Source of the DNA: Saccopteryx bilineata
Taxonomy: Eukaryota > Chordata > Mammalia > Chiroptera > Emballonuridae
Direction: 5' to 3'
DNA length: 64,000 bases
Assembly: GCF_036850765.1 (NCBI RefSeq)
Contig: NC_089493.1
Span: forward strand, 192,280,706-192,344,705
Positions 45,831 to 57,636 of the stretch are shown here, in pieces. A program made the translations under genes and the position numbers. The stretch's first letter is position 1, and the number at the start of each line of letters is the position of its first letter. Below the pieces are notes generated by a model. That model worked only from the letters and a program-made list of their open reading frames with translations, made no database searches and was not told the DNA's origin.

Positions 45831-46940
45831 CACAGGGGATCACCACCTGCCCCGAGCAGAGTAAATGAGAACACGGGAGCCAAGAACCCGCAGGGGATGG
45901 TCCCGGGGCCACGCAGGCCTGGGAGACACAGAGCTGCCCCGAGATGAGTCCTAACAGGGCAGCAGAGGAACGGGACGGCGTCCACCTCCCTCGCTCTCTG
46001 TGCAAGGGCCTCATGAGGGGCTGAGCCCGCCTGGTCCAGGTGATGCAGACAGTGATGCAGACAGTCACGTGCCCCAAAACAGACCACAGGGCTGTACCTG
46101 TTAGTTTTTTGGTTTGTTTTTTTTTTTGGGGGGGGGTGCTAAAGGTAACAGGAAAAAGGCTTTTCTCTTTCTGGGGAGGGGGGCGGATTGCTACAATAAC
46201 AGAGGGAAGGATGGAGGGTCTTGAAGCCCACCCATCTTACCACTCCTTCGGAGAGCCCGCCTGAGGCTGAGGCCAAGACGGGGAAGCAGGGCTCACAGGG
46301 CTCACACGTGCAGGAGGGCGGGGGCTGGCGGTCTGTGAACACCTGCAGCCAGCTGTTCCTGAAGGCCGATCTGCCCCCCAGTTATGTGAACCACTCGACC
46401 CCCTCTGGACTTGCGCCACTGTCCCCTAAAATGGAAATTAGCTCCCCGTCTCTGGGGGTGTTCCACAAATATGTATGGAAGTACTTCTCCACGCCAGTGC
46501 AGTTCCGGCCCCTGGGACACGTGTGACGAGGGCCCCCTTCACCCCCACGTGCACTGTGAGCTGGAAAGGGCCCTTCACTGAGATCCCTCGGAGGGGCTGG
46601 CTGATAACCCAGACAGTCACTAACGGGCCTCAGGCAAACAGAAGCCATGAGATTCTTCTGCCGGAAGAATCTTCCTCCAAAAACGTGGATTTCCACGCTT
46701 ATTAAATAAACAAGACAAGGACTAACGACAACACCCAGCGCTCTCGACCAAATGAGTGGGTGCTCATCACTGACGAGACTACAGATTCCATCTTTTAGGG
46801 ACAAAACTTAGCAAGAGGTTATAGAAGCCTTTAAAATGTCTTTTTTTTTCTCTTAAGCCTAATATCTACCTCTCATTCTTGATCATTTAAGGCCAGAAAG
46901 TAATTTCAAAAAGGGCAACAAATGAAATGCACTAAGATCA

Positions 46941-47130
46941 GCCCTGGCCGGGTAGCTCAGATGCTTAGAGCATCAAACCAATACGCCAAGGTTGCAAGTT
47001 CACTCCCCAGTCACAGCACATACAAGAACTAATCAATGCATGCCAAAATATGTGTAACAACACATTGATGTTTCTACCCCGCCCCTTTCCACTTCTCTCT
47101 AAAAACCATCAATAATTTTTTTTAAAATGT
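46941..47130 (+). mobile_element. SINE-D copy D8 (VES-type)
   Basis: Head gccctggccgggtagctcag, then ttgatgtttctaccccgccc and an A/T tail. Duplication aatgcactaagatca/aatgtactaagatca (46926-46940 and 47132-47146). Confidence 0.88.
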
Positions 47131-47220
47131 TAATGTACTAAGATCATCTTCATATTAATCCATAATAATGGCCAAAAAGTGGAAATAACCTTAGCTGTTC
47201 AACTGTTAAGACAACGATGG

Positions 47221-47405
47221 GGCCTGATCTGTGGTGGCGCAGTGGATAAAGCGTCGACCTAGAAATGCTGAGGTCGCCGGTTCAAAACCCTGGGCTTGCC
47301 TGATCAAGGCACATATGGGAGTTGATGCTTCCAGCTCCTCCCCCTTTCTCTCTCTCTGTCTCTCTCTCCTCTCTCTCCTCTCTAAAAATGAATAATAATA
47401 AAAAA
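47221..47405 (+). mobile_element. SINE-B copy B5
   Basis: Head ggcctgatctgtggtggcgc, box B ggttcaaaacc and aaaaatgaataataataaaa. Duplication aagacaacgatgg/aagacaatgatgg (47208-47220 and 47406-47418). Confidence 0.93.
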
Positions 47406-47422
47406 AAGACAATGATGGGTTT

Positions 47423-47780
47423 GTCTGACCAGGCGGTGGCGCAGTGGATAGACTGTCGGACTGGGATGTAGAGGACCCAGGTTCGAGACCCCGAGGCCTC
47501 CAGCTTCAGTGCAGGCTCATCTGGTTTGATCAAAGCTCACCAGCTTGGACCCAAGGTCGCTGGCTCGAGCAAGGGGTTACTCGGTCTGCTGTAGCCCCAC
47601 GGTCAAGGCACATATAAGAAAGCAATCAATGAACAACTAAGGTGTCGCTACGAAAAACTGATGATTGATGCTTCTCATCTCTCTCCGTTCCTGTCTGTCT
47701 GTCCCTATCTATCCCTATCTCTGACTCTCTCTCTGTCTCTGTAAAAAAAAAAAAAAGAGAGAGAGAGAGAGAGAAGGGCG
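47423..47780 (+). mobile_element. SINE-C copy C9 with (GA)n tail
   Basis: Head gtctgaccaggcggtggcgc, box B ggttcgagacc, modules, poly(A) at 47742-47756, then about ten GA units. Confidence 0.93.
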
Positions 47781-48109
47781 GGATTAACTCAGTGGGATAG
47801 TAAGCAATCCTTTAAAATAATAAATAGGAAGATGACATAGTAATAAGAAGAAGTAATTAAGCCAAAAAGTAGTAAGTCAACAAAGCAGGATAATAAAATT
47901 ACAGCGAGGTTATCACTTTGGGAAAACTGCGCCTACACAGAGAGGCAAGCCAGACACACAGCGTAACGAAGCCAGTGGCTCTTAGACGGTGACTGCACCC
48001 AGTGACCCCTGGCAATTATCCGCAGGGGTCCCAGTGAGGACAGACTGGGCTGGTGTCCAGACAGTGACCACTTCATCCTGACCTTGCCTATCCTCTCAGG
48101 AACCCACCT

Positions 48110-48240
48110 GAGCTGCACTGTTCAACATGGTGGCTACATGCGACACCGTGGCCACGTAAATTACATGAAATGACAATTTAATTCCCCACTTGCATTAGCC
48201 ACACACAGTTCAAGTGCTTAATCACCATCTGAGGTGAGCA
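48110..48240 (-). repeat. MER33/MER58-like hAT relic
   Basis: Contains gcactgttcaacatggtggc, ttagccacacacagttcaag and tgcttaatcacc. Same family as the relic at 36190-37255. Confidence 0.55.
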
Positions 48241-49149
48241 GCTACCATCCTGAATAAAACAGATACAGTACACTCCAATTCCTGCAGGAAGTTCTAGTAG
48301 GCAGCCTTGCACACGAGGCTGCACAAGGAAAAAACAAAAAACAAAACAAAAAACCCAAACGTATTCTTAAAAACCCCATCCCATATCCCCACCTCAGCCT
48401 CAGAAACAGGTATTTCTTTTCCTGGGAAGGAGCAAAGGGCTGGGAGCAGAGAGTGGGAAGAGGCAGCTCAGGGGAGATCACTTGCTAGTGAGGTCTCCTA
48501 GCAACCCGGCGCGAGGGACGGCTCCTAGCTGACCCGTCAGATGAGCAGCCTGGGCCTGTGGGTCAGAGCCAAAGAACGGAGCAGTCAAGGCTAACGCTTT
48601 CCGTTCTCCCTGTCCTCTGGATTCCGGACGGACGGCTGTGCCGGGCATGTGTCCAATGCAGTTCCGGCCCCTGGAACCAAAGAGGGGCTTGGTCTGGGTC
48701 CCAAAATACACAGCAGCGGTGGTGTCCCTGCATGGTGGTGACTGCTGCCAGTCGCAGGAAAGGCCTGGATTGAGGGAGGGCATCTGACCAGGGTCAGAGG
48801 GAACCAGGGTCCCGACAGAACCGGCCACAGGCAGGGGAAGGGCCCGACGCAGACTACAGCAGGGTGGTCGGAGGGCGGCACAGAGCCAGGAAGGCCGGCC
48901 ACTGTGGCCTCGGGTTCAGATTCCAAAAGCGCCCCTGGCTGGCGGGCACGAGTCAGTCACAGAGCGAAGCCGGGTACGCACCACAGCACGGGGCCTTCCG
49001 GGGGCTTGAGTCCTGCGGGCCTGTGGCTAAGAAAGGCCCGCCAAGGCCCCCTGTAGTCCCGGGGCAGGGTAAGGAGCACCCTGCCTTGTCCCAGCAGAAG
49101 TCCCTGAGGCAGAGGGACTGCCTGCCACCTCCTCCACCAGAACAGAAAA

Positions 49150-49240
49150 TGAAGGGCCAGGTAGAGACTGCGGCCTGTCCCAGGTCACACCGCTAAAAAG
49201 AGGCTGCCAGGACTTGAACTCAGGTTTCGCTGTCTGCCCG
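49150..49240 (-). repeat. MIR fragment, reverse
   Basis: Contains gtcccaggtcacaccgctaa and gccaggacttgaactcaggt. Confidence 0.72.
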
Positions 49241-49784
49241 GGGCTGCTTCCCCTCAGTGGCTCCTCCCCACCAGAAGCTGCTTGTGTGGCCAGTCCTGCT
49301 TCCCCGCCGCCTCCTCCTCCACCGCCTCCAACCCCGGCGCTCCCAGGACACACCTCCAGCGGCCCCCAGCCGCGGACACGATGAAGCCCACACTCCCTTG
49401 GCCTGGTGCTCACCGCCCTGGTGATGTGCCCACGTCTACCTGTCCAGGATTCCACTATCTCCCCGCACCCATCCCACTATGCTACCTACTTCCGCCTTTC
49501 TTCACGCCCTCCCTCCACCTGACTGCCTTCCCCCACCCGAGTTTAACCCTTCCGCCAGGTCTAACCGGACCAGAGCCCACCCCACGAAATGCTCCCAGAA
49601 CTCCTTCCCACCGCCCCCACTGGAGTCTCTTCACCCCTTCCTATCACCGACCACCTGGTGCCACGGTCATTCGTGTCCCGAGTTCCTCTCTAACCTGGCT
49701 GTGAGCTCCGAACGGCTCAGCCTACGACGACTTGTTTCAGGCTGCCCCACAGAGCCTGGCACAGACGGGCAGTAGAGAGATGGG

Positions 49785-49965
49785 GAGGCAGGTCACGGGG
49801 AAGACGGAGAATGGTGGGCAGACAGGTAGGTGGGGGAGGGAGTGGGTGGGTAGATGGGAGGGTGGGCAGGTGGGTGGATGGATAGATGGCAGGGAGGGTG
49901 GGTGGGTGGAGGGATGAGAGGGAGAGAAGGAGGGAAGATTGGCAGGTAGATGGATGAATGAATTG
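49785..49965. repeat. GGTG/GGAT-rich imperfect tetranucleotide array
   Basis: About 180 bp of ggtgggt, ggatggataga and gggaggg units, all G-rich on the plus strand, ending in gatggatgaatgaattgg. Confidence 0.8.
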
Positions 49966-50113
49966 GGTGTCTGCACCTCCTTGCAAACAGAGAGAAATGA
50001 CGCCCTCCACATAAGAGGAGAAAGAAAAGTGACAAGAAGTCCATTTCTCCCTCAATACATTTAGACTCCTGAATGTCGAGCGGTTCTCTGATTCTGGAAG
50101 ATGGGCCTTCTTT

Positions 50114-50292
50114 TTTTTTTTTTTAATTTATTCATCTTTAGAGAGGAGAGGGAGAGACAGAGAGAGAAGGGGGGAGGAGCTGGAAGCATCAATTCCCATA
50201 TGTGCCTTGATCAGGCAAGCCCAGGGTTTTGAACCGGCAACCTCAGCATTTCCAGGTCGACGCTTTATCCACTGTGCCACCACAGGTCAGGC
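50114..50292 (-). mobile_element. SINE-B copy B6, the only reverse SINE-B
   Basis: Reverse copy: poly-T then aatttattcatctttagaga, ending tgccaccacaggtcaggc. Duplication agatgggccttcttt is exact (50099-50113 and 50293-50307). In the sense orientation of STK10, and so it places an AATAAA (50132-50127) in the pre-mRNA. Confidence 0.94.
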
Positions 50293-51894
50293 AGATGGGC
50301 CTTCTTTCTCTTGAAGAAGCAGAAGGCTCTGACGGGGCCAGGACATACACAGTTAACAAGCCTGCGAGTGGAGAGACGCCATCCTGATCAATGACCGCCA
50401 GGGCCAAGTTTCAGCTCGGCGACACACAAGAGACGGCAGAGCTTCAGAACAAGCGACGCTTCAGGATGACCAAGAGTATGAGATACAAAAGCAGAGGAGT
50501 GACACGGCCTCCAAAGACAGGCCCGTAATAACAGTAACGACCCTCGCTCCCTCGGGAGGGAGGAGAAGCTTGGCGAGCCATCCTGGCACGGCAGGGAAAC
50601 GCCGAGCCTCAAAATCCTCCCGGGGCCAGCGAAGAAAAACCAAAACCCACACAGGACCCGCCCCAGAGATACCGCATCCTGGTCTTGGCCGAAGAGCCGG
50701 GCTACCCAGCCAACTTGGCCAGGGACGTAGGAGCCGGCAGATCTCAGCTCTTCAAAAGCGCTGAGGAACCCGAGCCCGCCGATCCCTGATAAGGAAGGTG
50801 AGAGGGGCTCCCACCTTCCCCACACTCCCTGGGCCAGAGGACTGGTGCTGAGTCATCCCTGCGGGGGGCCATCCAGGGTCAAGGGCGAAGAGGAGGGAGA
50901 GGAGGGAGAGGTGGGAGAGAAGGAAGCTCGGCTCCCAGGCCTCCCCTGCTGCCCCCGCTCTGCGCGCCACCCAGGCACCTTCGGGCTTCATGGCCCCAAC
51001 CTCCACCACCACCTTGGGGGGCCGTGGACCCCGCAGCCCTGCTTTCTGGGCAGTCCCAAACCTCAAGAGACGAAGGTTACTCAGGGTTTCCCAGCGGCAG
51101 TACTTCTGGTCCTGTTTTCTTTTATTTATTTTTTTATTGTTCTATAAAACATCATGTACTCATTAAAAGAACCTTCCAAATAGAAGAGTACAAAGAAGAA
51201 AAACCAGCCCGAGTCCCTTCAGCATCCTGGAGCTCCTCCTCCCAGTAGTCCCGAGGACCCAAACCTGTGTGTCGGGCCAGCCAGCCCCAGGCTTCCCAGC
51301 CACGTGACCCCAGGGGACCTCCGTGACCTCTCTGCCCCCCGGTATAATAAAGATGCCGGCAGTTCCTGCTTTGAGGACTCCTGCAAGCCCTCACTGGGTT
51401 AACCCGCGGGCGATGGCCAGAACAGGGCCGGGCGCGTCGGTGCGGTTCCCCATCCTCTACAAATCGGGGTGGAACTGTCCACGCTGACTTAGCGCTTTCC
51501 CCTTTTATTTGGCAGATGTTACGAAAAGCCCCTCGGATCATCCAGATCTTCCACAGAGAGATCTGGAGCAGCTGCAGACTGTCCCCCTGGCCGGAGTGCC
51601 CACCACGGAGCTGGCCAGCCCCCCACTGTCAGGCCCCTCCCTCCACACCGGTCCCACGGTACTGCACCCAGAAGCCCGGGACTTGAATGACCTGTGGCCA
51701 GACGGCCCTCCAAATGGCTGGGCCACGTTACACTGACATTGATCATACAAGCGGGTCGGTCCCCTCTGTCCCCCTGCTAACACTGGGCATCATTCAGGTG
51801 TTCACCGGCTGCTTCAGCCGCATCCTGGCCATGTGTCCCTGGGCCCGGGGCCTCGTAAGATCGCAGGTGTAAAGACCACTATGTCCCGCTTGAG

Positions 51895-52010
51895 AAAGCA
51901 AATCTGTTATCTCAATTTTGTAGCAAAGGAAACCGAGACCCCTCTAGAGGGGTGGCGTCTCTTGGCCTAGGTCATGCGGCCAAGACAGTGGCCATGCCGG
52001 CACTGGCAGG
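51895..52010 (-). repeat. MIR relic, reverse
   Basis: Contains gttatctcaattttgtagca and aaaggaaaccgagacc. Confidence 0.65.
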
Positions 52011-52839
52011 ATGAGGATCTCCTACAAGTCAGGGCCTCCGAGGCCGGCTCTTGCGGGAGGTGTGGGTGCTCACAGGTCTGCAGAGGGGCTCCCTGCTGGG
52101 CACGGCAGCCGGTCCTGCAGGCCGATCAGAGGGGGCACTGGCCCAGGTCCCTCATTCACGGGGCACAGCAGTCACCTCTCCTCGGCCCCAGCGATGGGTC
52201 TGCTGTCACCCCAAAGTGGGGGTAGAGTGGTGAGGGTGCCCGGGACGAAGGCTTGAGAAAGAGCTCGGACCCCCCCCCCCCCATGCGGAAGCACAGCCCA
52301 CCGAGAGGCGAGCCCAAGGCAGAAAGAGTCTCGGGACTACCAGGGACACCGCCAGCTGTGACGGTCACTGCCTCGGCGTGACAAAGCCAGCTTTGACGGT
52401 GGGGACTGCCTCAGAGGGCCAAGAACCGGGCCGGGCTGCCAGATAAGTCAGGCAGGAACTTTCCAGGAAGGCGGGGGGGAGGAACGCGAGGCCCCAGAGA
52501 TGGCGTCTCCCTCCAGGGCACGAACACGGCTCTTCCGGCCCCCAGAGTAGCCTCGGCTACCCTGCACTGACCATCCACGGGGCGGGCACAGCGCGGAGAC
52601 AGCCCTCCCCTGGCAGTGAACTTGTCAAGGGCTGGGCTGGAGCCTTCATCTTCCCAGAATCCCAGCGGGAGGCGAGATGCCCGCTGCTCCGCAGGAAGCC
52701 GACACCCCAGCATCCAGGAGCGGCCTCCTGGGGACACCCCTCCATCACTCCGCAGGAAGCCGGGCAATCCAGTCCACAGAAACCATCATCATCACAACCA
52801 TGTAGACAACGACAGTCACGGTCACTTGTCCACCTTCTG

Positions 52840-53010
52840 TGCTGGACGCCTCATCAAGGTCTGGCTCCATGACTCAATCTTTACAAATTCCCTGAGGGTA
52901 ACATTATTTGGGGCTGCGTTTTACAGATCAAGATGCTGAGGCTCAGAGAGGTCAGGCAACTTCCCCGAGGCCACACAGGAAGTAGGCGGTGAAGCCAGGA
53001 GAAAGGCTCA
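52840..53010 (-). repeat. MIR SINE, reverse
   Basis: Contains ttttacagatcaagatgctg, aggctcagagaggtcaggca and gaggccacacaggaagtagg. Confidence 0.85.
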
Positions 53011-53157
53011 CAACTGACCTTACTCATCACCACAGCACCAGGCCCCCTGGACGGGGAGGAAGCTGGGCCTGGCACTTATTCCGTGGTTCATTCATTGGGC
53101 AGAGAGACTAGCCAGGCATCTACCAGGAGCAGGCCCATTATCCAGGAGATGGGTAAC

Positions 53158-53200
53158 TGTGTGTGTGTGTGTGTGTGTGTGCACGCGTGCGTGTGTGTGT
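53158..53200. repeat. (TG)n tract with alternating CG core
   Basis: About 11 TG units, then gtgcacgcgtgcgtgtgtgt, a purine-pyrimidine alternation of more than 40 bp. Confidence 0.95.
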
Positions 53201-53884
53201 CAGGGCAGGCCTCTCTGAGGGGGGGACATTTGCGTTGAGACCCAGAGGATGAAAAGGAACCCCAGGGCACAGTCACAGGAAGAGAGCTGCAGGTAGAAGA
53301 CAGGGGACCCCCTGCCCCTCCTCACCGGACAGAGGCCGCTTAGCGTTAACACTTTAGTCACCGGCATAGCCTGAATTCTGGCTGTGATAGGACTTGTAAG
53401 TAAAAAGAAATTACGTAAACTAAGGAGGAGGGAAGAAAAAAAAGAAATGTAGCAAAGGGGACCGCAGAGAGAAAGGAGAAGAGAGAGGAGAGATGGAGGA
53501 AGTGGGAGGGGCGTGCAGTGGAGGGGAGAGGGGGGAGGAGGAGGCTGCTTCGGGTAGGTCCCCCCTGTGCTGGCAGCAGGCAGCACCTCAGACGCCCTCC
53601 AGGGCCCCAGGAGCACCCAGCTTCCCCACCCTGACCCCCACCCGTCCCCTGTCACTTCCTCTGCTGCCCTGCCCACGCAGCCACCACTTCCTCTGCAGGA
53701 GAGGCCACCAGCACCCTCGGGGGCTCAGCCCAGCTGCAGCTGGAGAGGCCTGGGAAGAGAGGACACATTCCTGTGCGCAGAAACACCAAGGCTGCGGGGG
53801 GACACCTCACTGGAGCGACCTAGGATCCCATCCTCCCAATACGCCCCTTTGTCTTCCCCCACCTCCTGTACAGTATAAAATAGA

Positions 53885-54050
53885 AAAGGTCCTGCCTGCA
53901 GCGGGCAAAGCGTCAACCTGAAGTGCTAAGGTCACCAATTCGAGCCCCAGGCGTGCCCAGGTAAAGGCACATACAAGAAATAACTACTATGAGTTGATGC
54001 TTCCTGCTCCTCCCCCACTCTCTAAAATCAATAAACAAAATCTGAAAAAA
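53885..54050 (+). mobile_element. SINE-B copy B7 (old variant)
   Basis: Diverged: gcgggcaaagcgtcaacctg, box B-like aattcgagccc, then gagttgatgcttcctgctcc and ctctaaaatcaataaacaaa. The head (gtcctgcctgca) has lost part of the consensus. Confidence 0.8.
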
Positions 54051-54064
54051 AAAGAAAGGGCCCA

Positions 54065-54320
54065 GGCTCCTGGCTAGAGATCTGGGTTCAAGTCCCACCC
54101 TTGCCACAGAACAGCTGTGTGACCCTTAGCAAGTCACTGTACCTCTCTGGGCTTCATCGGAGGTGAAGTGAGGATATTAACCCGCCTTTCACGGGGCTAG
54201 TATAAGATAAACACTGGACAGATAAGAATGGAGCAAAAGTCAACTGCCTATTCATTTACCTCATTCACCTTGGGACTCACAGTGCCTGGCACACAGCAGG
54301 TGCTCAATTAATAAGTCTAA
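54065..54320 (+). repeat. MIR SINE
   Basis: Contains agatctgggttcaagtccca, acagctgtgtgacccttagc, cctggcacacagcaggtgct. Nearly complete. Confidence 0.85.
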
Positions 54321-54500
54321 TGACTAACACTTACATGAGCCCTTCCAACGTCCTGGGCCAAGTGGTTTGCCTCAGTCATTTCATCCTCCAACAACCCAGC
54401 GAGGTAGCACCATTCCTACAGCCATTTCACAGATAGAGAAACTGAGTCACAGCTCAGTCATTCTCTCAGGACCACAGAGCCCACAAGAGACAGAGCCAGG
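54321..54500 (-). repeat. MIR SINE, reverse
   Basis: Contains tccaacaacccagcgaggta, ttcacagatagagaaactga and agacagagccagg. Confidence 0.78.
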
Positions 54501-54974
54501 TCTTACCACCCAGCCCTCACCCCGTTCCTGTGCCATCTCTGGCCCTGACCAACCTGCGCTCCCCTTCCCGTCTCACCTTCTCTGCTTCCCTTCCTCCTCC
54601 TGAGTACCCCGCCTCCCTCTCTAGAATCTTCCATGACTCCTACCCACATTCCGCATCTCATCCTCAGGCCGGTTGCCTTTCATCAGTCACTCCCCTCCCT
54701 GGGCTCTGACTTGGAACCCAACCTCAGCTCTGGCCTTTCCCACCACCCCTGCCTGCCTCAGCCACCAGGACATGGCCACTCTGCCCCAGCCTTCACTCAT
54801 CGGTGGCCTCAGACAGCTAGGAAACCTGGCTCTGGCATCCCCCAATTATCTGGGCAAACCTCTCTCCCCTCTGGGGATCACCCAGAGAGCGCCCCTCTCT
54901 AACACTACGGGAGGCTGACCTGGTCAGGCCCAAGGGTTTGGGGCAAGCAGGCCATTAGCTGAGCTTTAAAACGG

Positions 54975-55110
54975 TCACATCTTAAAACCTGAGCTTGGCA
55001 TTCAAGGCTCTCTAGACTCGGCCCTCAAATATTGTTCTAGATCTGGCCCTGCCTGGCCAGCCTTCCAGGCTGAGCCCCGTTTCCACACCCACTGACCACC
55101 GGGCTTGCGG
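54975..55110. repeat. L2 relic
   Basis: Contains aaacctgagcttggcattca, aggctctctagactcggccc and gatctggccctgcctggcca. Confidence 0.65.
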
Positions 55111-55869
55111 GGCAACAGAAACTTGTAGAGTGGGCTAGGTAGGGGGAGGGCACAAAGTGGGAGTGACCAGGAGAGATCAGATCTGCACTGCCCAGTACAG
55201 TAGCCACCCGCCCCTTCTGAGCCCCAGACCGGGGGCTTGTCCGGACTGAGATGGACGGTGAGCTAAAACACACACCAATTTCAAAGCCTGAAGCATTCTA
55301 TAGTGATTATACGCTAACATGATAATACTTGAGGTACACTGGGTTAACTAAACTATTCAAGAAAATTCACTTCTCCTGTTTCTTTCCTAGTTTGAACGAG
55401 GCCACTGGAAAGTGTCCACTAGCACAGGTGGCTTGTGTTCCATTTCCTCTGGATGGCGCTGGCTCAGACGGCCGCTCCCCAGCTCCTGCCGACGTGGTCC
55501 GCAGCCGTGCAGGCCAGGGGTGCCGGCTCATCTGACCTTCCCCAAGAAGACAGAAAGAAACCTGAGCATTTGTGTGGAATCCCGAATGTCAAAACGCAGG
55601 CAGTCACTTCAAACTTGGTTCAGCCGCAGGGGAGTCACACCAGGCTCCAGGGCCGCCTGTTGGCAACCTCAGGCCTCGCTGTCCGGCCTCTCTCCAGCTT
55701 TCCGTCACCATCTCACCCATCCTGCCAAGTAGAAGTCTTCCCTGCTCGTGCAAGCCTCTCTGTCCCAACACACTCTCTCATCCCAGCCGAACTTGACCTT
55801 CCTGTCCCCCACATGGCACTGAGAGCAGCAGGAAGGCCACTGGCCCATCCGCAGCACCTCCAACGGACC

Positions 55870-56080
55870 GACTGCTGTAGCCTTGGTGTGAGCTGCTTGT
55901 TGAACGCTCCCAGCAGCTCTGTGGGGTGGGCAGCAGTCTCAGCCCCACCGTACCCACGGGGAAGCTGAAGCTCGGAGACAAGCTACCCGCCTGACATCAC
56001 ACAGCCGCTGAGAGGGACGGCCGGGATTCGAACCCTGGTATGCCTGGCTGCAAGGCCCGAGTCTGTGATTGAACACCCAG
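55870..56080 (-). repeat. MIR SINE, reverse
   Basis: Contains acgctcccagcagctctgtg, tgacatcacacagccgctga and gccgggattcgaaccctggt. Confidence 0.82.
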
Positions 56081-56149
56081 CGACTGGACACACCGAGGTG
56101 AGCCAGCATGGCTTGCCGAACCGAATCGAGGCTCCTTCGTTTGTGTGAA

Positions 56150-56345
56150 GCAGTGGCGCACAACTGGGGTGATTTTGCCCTCCAGGGGACACGTGGTGAT
56201 GTCTGGAGACATTTCTGATTGTCATGGGTCAGGGGGTGCTGGCACTGGTGGTACTTCTAGTGGGTAGAGGTAAGGATGCTGCTTAACATCCTACATTGTG
56301 CAGGACGGCCCCCAGAATGAAGGATTACCTGCCCCAAATAGCGCC
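56150..56345 (+). repeat. MER20-like hAT relic
   Basis: Contains ggtgattttgccctccaggg, gatgtctggagacatttctg, tagtgggtagaggtaaggat and catcctacattgtgcaggac. A fuller copy than that at 33262. Confidence 0.7.
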
Positions 56346-56524
56346 AACGTGGGGAAGGCCTGGTAAAAGAAACAAGCTGTCAACAGTCATCTTTGTGCTG
56401 CGTCCCCAGGGAAACAGCAGGGACCGGCCAGGACCCCCTCTGAATGATACCAAGTACATCATCATAAACTACCTTCCTTTCCTGCCCACTTCCCAGGGGC
56501 CGGTCAGGTGGTCCTAAACTCCTC

Positions 56525-56640
56525 TCAACCCTCCCTAATCCTCCCAATTATCACCTCCATTTACATTCAAGAGCCTGAAGCTCTGAGGGAGAGGTCACTT
56601 GCTTGGGGGATTGAAACCCAGGTCCCTACTGAGCCCCAAA
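56525..56640 (-). repeat. MIR relic, reverse
   Basis: Contains taatcctcccaattatcacc and gggggattgaaacccaggtc. Confidence 0.65.
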
Positions 56641-57273
56641 TTTCTTCCCTTAACCCCCTGCTCCACTGCACTCAGCTGGGCCTGGTAGTGGCTCTCCAGG
56701 GCTGTTTCCTGGAAGCCGCCCTGGGGATTTCCCTCAAGCTCGGAGGAACCTCAGGACAGGGGGCCCTCGGGGAGTCGCCTGATTCACACCCTCCTGGACT
56801 CTCAAGCTGACCCCCTAGGCGGGCGACATTCCCAGGAAGCTCAGGCCACCTACATTTTAGGACCCAGCCAGGAACCTACTCACAATAGCACGGACTTGTG
56901 CTTAAAAACACTAGGCTGAGCGGAAACAAGGTTACTGCCTGGGGCCGGATCTCCTTCCGGAGGGGGAGGGGGCACACTGGACGGACGGAAACCGGGCTTT
57001 AAAGCTGCTGGGCAGGAGAGGAGGTGGAGGGAAAAGGCCCGGCAGGGAGGGCTCCTACCTCACTCCACTTCTGCTTTGTCTGAACCGGGACAGCCCGGCA
57101 GGATGTGGCACTTGAAGGATGTGGGTTAACTAACAATGGCTCTCTGAGCCGGAGGGCACCTGAGGTCCCCATGGGAGGGCTATCGTTGTTCATCGATGTA
57201 CAGCCAACTTGGCTGTACCACTCACTCTGCAAACACCAGTTCCGTCTCAACACCGCCGGTGCATTAGGGAACA

Positions 57274-57364
57274 ACTTCACCAAACGGCTATATTCGCACT
57301 TGCGAAGGCGCAGTTTTATCTTCCAGAAACACAAGCTGGACGCAGAAAACTTCACCAAGCGGCA
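57274..57364. repeat. 16-bp direct repeat in a CpG-rich patch
   Basis: aacttcaccaaacggc (57274-57289) and aacttcaccaagcggc (57349-57364) differ at one base. The patch also holds gcgaaggcgcag and cgcaggcgcac. It belongs to no repeat family I recognise. Confidence 0.7.
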
Positions 57365-57636
57365 AAGGACGCACAGAACGCGCAGGCGCACACCTCCAGC
57401 ATCTGCTCGCCACGCTGGGCCACACCCACCCACATCTGGGCCGAGGTCCAGCCTGACTTCAGACATCCCTCCTTCCTCCCCTGCAACCCGCCCCCAGGCC
57501 CCCCACCATACGCACCCTGCAGGCCTTTTTCCCCCAGTTACGGCACCCTAGTGATTGTAATGTTTTTATACTTCTTATCGGCAAATCGGGTCTAAAACTG
57601 GACCACTGCTTCTCTTAGGTTTGTATCTTGTTCTAA

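Larger units (their letters stand above)
47132..47930 (+). repeat. L1M 3'-end relic, carrying SINEs
   Basis: Contains ataatggccaaaaagtggaa, gttcaactgttaagacaacg and later aagcaatcctttaaaataat, consistent with an old L1 3' end. Split by SINE-B copy B5 and SINE-C copy C9. Confidence 0.6.

Noticed and set aside
57105..57551. 148-codon open frame on the plus strand over the CpG-rich patch
   Set aside because: Proline- and arginine-rich translation with no recognisable domain. High GC makes stop-free frames common, and there is no supporting splice or promoter evidence.
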